Shown here: positions 6,013 through 7,526 of the stretch, piece by piece | Numbering within the stretch: the stretch's first letter is position 1 | How the letters are laid out: each line of letters starts with the position of its first letter | Assembly (NCBI GenBank): GCA_003168295.1 | Contig: PMST01000325.1 | Location: 6,386 to 13,911 of the forward strand | Source: Actinomycetota bacterium | Lineage (GTDB): Bacteria; Actinomycetota; Actinomycetes; Streptosporangiales; Streptosporangiaceae | Length of the DNA stretch: 7,526 nt | Direction of reading: 5' to 3' | The notes under the pieces: model-generated | Databases searched by the model: none | Seen by the model: the letters and a program-made list of their open reading frames with translations, nothing else | What the model was told of the DNA's origin: nothing | Made by a program: the position numbers and the translations under genes

Positions 6013-6471
6013 GTGCCCGGTGACCCGCGGATCCGCGCCTCGGACGCGGATCGTGACCGCGCCACGGCACTGCTGCGCGAGCACCACGCCGCGGGTCGGC
6101 TGACCGCCGAGGAATTTCATGACCGGATGAACAAGGCCCTGGACGCCACGACGCTCGGCGAGATCGATGAGCTGATGGCGGACCTGCCGGCCATCGACTT
6201 GTACCAGTTGCCGGACGCGTCCCTGCGGCGGATGCCGCCGCACCGGGGGCAGTCGCTCCTGCCGGCGGATTCCGGTGGCTCGGGCAGCCCGGTCAGGTTC
6301 ACGCCGGGCACCGTCGCCATGGGAGCCTGGGCGGTGGTAACGTCGGCCCTCGTCGCCATCTGGGCGGTCGCGGCCGTGGTCGGCGGCGGCACCTGGTTTC
6401 CCTGGTGGGCACTGATCGCGGTACCTTGGATATGGGTGCTGATCCGGCGGGCGCAACGCCCGCGGGAATAG
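6013..6471 (+). CDS. DUF1707 domain protein with two predicted membrane helices
   Basis: The N-terminal half (residues 5-59) is a clear DUF1707 domain. It opens [13 protein letters not shown], continues [20 protein letters not shown] and ends with the typical [13 protein letters not shown] 40-residue Pro/Ser/Gly linker follows, then two hydrophobic stretches at about 100-123 and 128-144 and a short basic end (RRAQRPRE). This predicts a membrane hairpin with the DUF1707 domain probably in the cytoplasm. GTG at 6013 has an excellent AGGAGGG site 6 bases upstream. The 152-residue protein lies between map and infA on the same strand. DUF1707 proteins are mainly actinobacterial and of unknown biochemical function; I do not assign one. 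The last codons include a 7-bp hairpin (6447-6463). Confidence 0.88.
   Translation: MPGDPRIRASDADRDRATALLREHHAAGRLTAEEFHDRMNKALDATTLGEIDELMADLPAIDLYQLPDASLRRMPPHRGQSLLPADSGGSGSPVRFTPGTVAMGAWAVVTSALVAIWAVAAVVGGGTWFPWWALIAVPWIWVLIRRAQRPRE
6447..6463 (+). terminator. Hairpin at the end of the DUF1707 gene
   Basis: GCGGGCG (6447-6453) and CGCCCGC (6457-6463) form a perfect 7-bp stem with a CAA loop, ending 5 bases before the stop codon. No T-run follows. It could act as a U-poor terminator or 3' end stabiliser separating this gene from the infA promoter region, or it may simply reflect Arg-rich, G/C-rich coding sequence. Confidence 0.35.
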
Positions 6472-6515
6472 CGCCGGGCCGTACGGTGTCTTATTACTGG
6501 GTCGTTTCCGGGCGG

Positions 6516-6547
6516 TTCGCGTTGGGGCTGTGGGTCGAGTACACTCG
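6516..6547 (+). promoter_or_regulatory. Candidate infA promoter with palindromic -10 region
   Basis: TACACT (6540-6545) is a good actinobacterial -10 (TANNNT). A weak -35 candidate, TTCGCG (6516-6521), lies 18 bases upstream. The -10 is embedded in an inverted repeat, CGAGT (6536-6540) and ACTCG (6543-6547) around AC, which could be a regulator-binding site. A start near 6552 would give infA a leader of about 215 bases. The 296-base gap before infA makes a promoter here likely, but this exact site is a prediction. Confidence 0.45.
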
Positions 6548-6767
6548 TCACCGGCCCATCTGCTGGGTTTCTATCGGTCGGTACGCGGGGGTTCGCGCAC
6601 GCGAGCACGGTGTCGGCCTAAGAGGGTCCTTCCCGGTTTTACCGTCCCGCTGTCGTAAGCCAGCACGGGCGTGGACCAGGCGGGGCAGGCTCGCCGACCC
6701 CGGCGAGTACGGCCACCAAACCGCGCCCAGGCGCGGGCCATTACCAAGCAGCGAAGTAGCGGAGGAC
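6548..6767 (+). promoter_or_regulatory. Structured infA leader region
   Basis: This stretch without a gene contains several inverted repeats. They are TCGCG/CGCGA at 6593-6604; GCTG/CAGC at 6649-6652 and 6661-6664; a perfect 7-bp stem CTCGCCG/CGGCGAG with loop ACCC (6690-6707); and a 6-bp stem CCGCGC/GCGCGG with loop CCAG (6721-6736). The last two lie close together, about 30-75 bases before the infA start. I recognise no named riboswitch or leader family. The region could be a regulatory 5' UTR, though G/C-rich sequence produces such stems easily. Confidence 0.4.
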
Positions 6768-6989
6768 ATGCCCAAGAAAGACGGCGCCATTGAGATCGAA
6801 GGCACGGTTGTCGAGTCACTCCCGAACGCCTTCTTCCGGGTGGAGCTGGAGAACGGGCACAAGGTTCTCGCCCATATCAGCGGGAAAATGCGGATGCACT
6901 ACATCCGCATCCTGCCTGACGACCGGGTCGTCGTAGAGCTCAGCCCTTACGACCTGACTCGCGGGCGAATCGTGTACCGGTACAAGTAA
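6768..6989 (+). CDS. infA: Translation initiation factor IF-1
   Basis: IF-1 binds the 30S A site during initiation and works with IF-2 and IF-3. The 73-residue product is the standard length and a single S1-like OB fold. It contains [46 protein letters not shown] and the C-terminal [20 protein letters not shown], all close to family consensus. ATG at 6768 is fixed by homology ([12 protein letters not shown]). The best ribosome-binding site, GGAGG at 6761-6765, leaves only 2 bases before ATG, which is unusually tight. The frame is open far upstream (from about 6405), but that part has no IF-1 similarity. rpmJ follows after 43 bases. Confidence 0.97.
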   Translation: MPKKDGAIEIEGTVVESLPNAFFRVELENGHKVLAHISGKMRMHYIRILPDDRVVVELSPYDLTRGRIVYRYK

Positions 6990-7032
6990 CAAGCCATAGC
7001 AAGACAAGCAATACGTAGCTGGAGATAACGCC

Positions 7033-7146
7033 GTGAAGGTCAAGCCGAGCGTCAAGAAGATCTGCAGCAAGTGCCGGATCATCCGTCGGCACGGCCGCGT
7101 CATGGTCATCTGCACCGACCCGAGGCACAAGCAGCGGCAGGGCTAA
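7033..7146 (+). CDS. rpmJ: 50S ribosomal protein L36, zinc-binding form
   Basis: L36 is the smallest protein of the large subunit and contacts 23S rRNA. The 37-residue product starts [15 protein letters not shown] and ends PRHKQRQG. It keeps the zinc-ribbon ligands C11, C14, C27 and H32, which marks it as the C+ (zinc-binding) form rather than the cysteine-free form expressed under zinc limitation in some bacteria. GTG at 7033 is preceded by TGGAGA at 7020-7025 (about 7-base spacing). It lies in the common infA-rpmJ-rpsM order. Confidence 0.96.
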   Translation: MKVKPSVKKICSKCRIIRRHGRVMVICTDPRHKQRQG

Positions 7147-7287
7147 CGCCCCGCCGCACGATCTACAGACGCGCGCCGCAGCAGCGAGATCATGCTGCGA
7201 CCCCCGGACGGAGGCCGGGGCCATGTCCGGGCAGGGCATGGAGGCGGTGCGAAGAACCTCCGCGAGACGAAGGAGAACTGCCCGCAC
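7147..7287 (+). promoter_or_regulatory. Structured rpmJ-rpsM intergenic region
   Basis: This 141-base gap is long for a gene pair inside an operon. It contains a 7-bp stem CGCAGCA/TGCTGCG (7177-7183 and 7193-7199). A 6-bp stem CCCCGG/CCGGGG (7202-7207 and 7215-7220) competes with a 7-bp stem CCCGGAC/GTCCGGG (7203-7209 and 7225-7231). GGAGG/CCTCC (7240-7244 and 7257-7261) can also pair. The rpsM ribosome-binding site AAGGAG (7270-7275) lies just downstream. The mutually exclusive stems would suit a translational regulator of the rpsM operon, but no known leader family is recognised and I see no clear promoter. Confidence 0.4.
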
Positions 7288-7526
7288 ATGGCCAGGCTTT
7301 CTGGAGTGGACCTCCCCCGCGATAAGCGGCTCGAGGTCGCGCTCACCTATATCTATGGCATCGGCCGCACCAGGGCGCTGCAGACGCTGGAAGCGACCGG
7401 CGTCAGCGGGGACACCAGGGTCAACAGCCTTACCGACGAAGACCTGATGAAGCTCCGTGACTGGATCGACTCCACCTACCAGGTCGAAGGTGACCTGCGC
7501 CGCGAGGTCCAGGCCGACATCAGGCG
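7288..7526 (+). CDS. rpsM: 30S ribosomal protein S13, N-terminal part (cut by window end)
   Basis: S13 lies in the head of the 30S subunit, contacts the P-site tRNA and forms bridges to the 50S central protuberance. The first 79 residues are present. They start [30 protein letters not shown], including the conserved helix-two-turn-helix entry YGIGRTRA at 23-30, and continue through [11 protein letters not shown] to a basic helix. ATG at 7288 follows AAGGAG at 7270-7275 with a rather long 12-base spacing. No stop occurs before the window end. By usual gene order it would be followed by rpsK, rpsD, rpoA and rplQ, which are outside the window. Confidence 0.96.
   Translation, partial: MARLSGVDLPRDKRLEVALTYIYGIGRTRALQTLEATGVSGDTRVNSLTDEDLMKLRDWIDSTYQVEGDLRREVQADIR

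Noticed and set aside
6026..6052. 12-bp palindrome CGCGGATCCGCG and a repeated CGCGGATC near the start of the DUF1707 gene
   Set aside because: It encodes the conserved Arg/Asp-rich opening of the DUF1707 domain; codon choice for repeated Arg and Asp explains it.
6405..6767. Upstream in-frame extension of infA
   Set aside because: The frame is open but overlaps the DUF1707 gene and a hairpin-rich leader. IF-1 is always about 72 residues and begins at the ATG at 6768.
7223..7447. Open frame beginning in the rpmJ-rpsM gap and running into rpsM
   Set aside because: It is out of frame with the conserved S13 sequence, Arg-rich and low in complexity, and without family similarity.

Overview
The window is a stretch of a high-G+C actinobacterial (Actinomycetota) chromosome. 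It carries the second half of the spc ribosomal-protein operon, the secY-adk-map block, and the start of the infA-rpmJ-rpsM (alpha-type) operon. All recognised genes are on the + strand. The assignment to Actinomycetota rests on G+C-rich coding sequence with G/C-ending codons, protein wording typical of that phylum (for example the S8 start [11 protein letters not shown] and the SecY start MLTAFVRAF), and an actinobacterial-type DUF1707 protein. A group near Streptosporangiales or Frankia-like lineages is plausible, but I cannot fix the order or genus from this sequence.

Layout. Positions 31-2821 hold rpsH (S8), rplF (L6), rplR (L18), rpsE (S5), rpmD (L30) and rplO (L15), with short gaps or overlaps that imply one transcript. 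A 132-base gap then contains a perfect 15-bp hairpin, a possible alternative hairpin, a promoter-like pair and a 20-codon cysteine-rich ORF that overlaps the secY start. Positions 2954-5879 hold secY, adk and map; secY and adk overlap by one base. The end of map runs into a cluster of G6/C6 palindromic repeats, which adds about 50 Pro/Gly-rich residues to the enzyme. A small DUF1707 protein with two predicted membrane helices follows (6013-6471). A 296-base gap with a promoter-like element and several hairpins leads to infA (6768-6989) and rpmJ (7033-7146). A 141-base structured gap precedes rpsM (S13), which is cut off by the window end.

How the genes work together. The ribosomal proteins and IF-1 supply translation. 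SecY forms the channel through which nascent proteins leave the cytoplasm. Methionine aminopeptidase trims the initiator methionine from nascent chains. Adenylate kinase balances adenine nucleotides. The DUF1707 membrane protein is the only gene here of unknown function.

I did not find a new defence system, mobile element, CRISPR array or biosynthetic cluster. What merits a second look is non-coding or at gene edges: the rplO-secY hairpin and Cys-rich leader ORF, a perfect 28-bp palindrome inside secY, the palindromic repeat cluster that has apparently extended map (and contains the only in-frame TTA codon I found), the six-residue tandem repeat at the N-terminus of L15, and the structured leaders of infA and rpsM.
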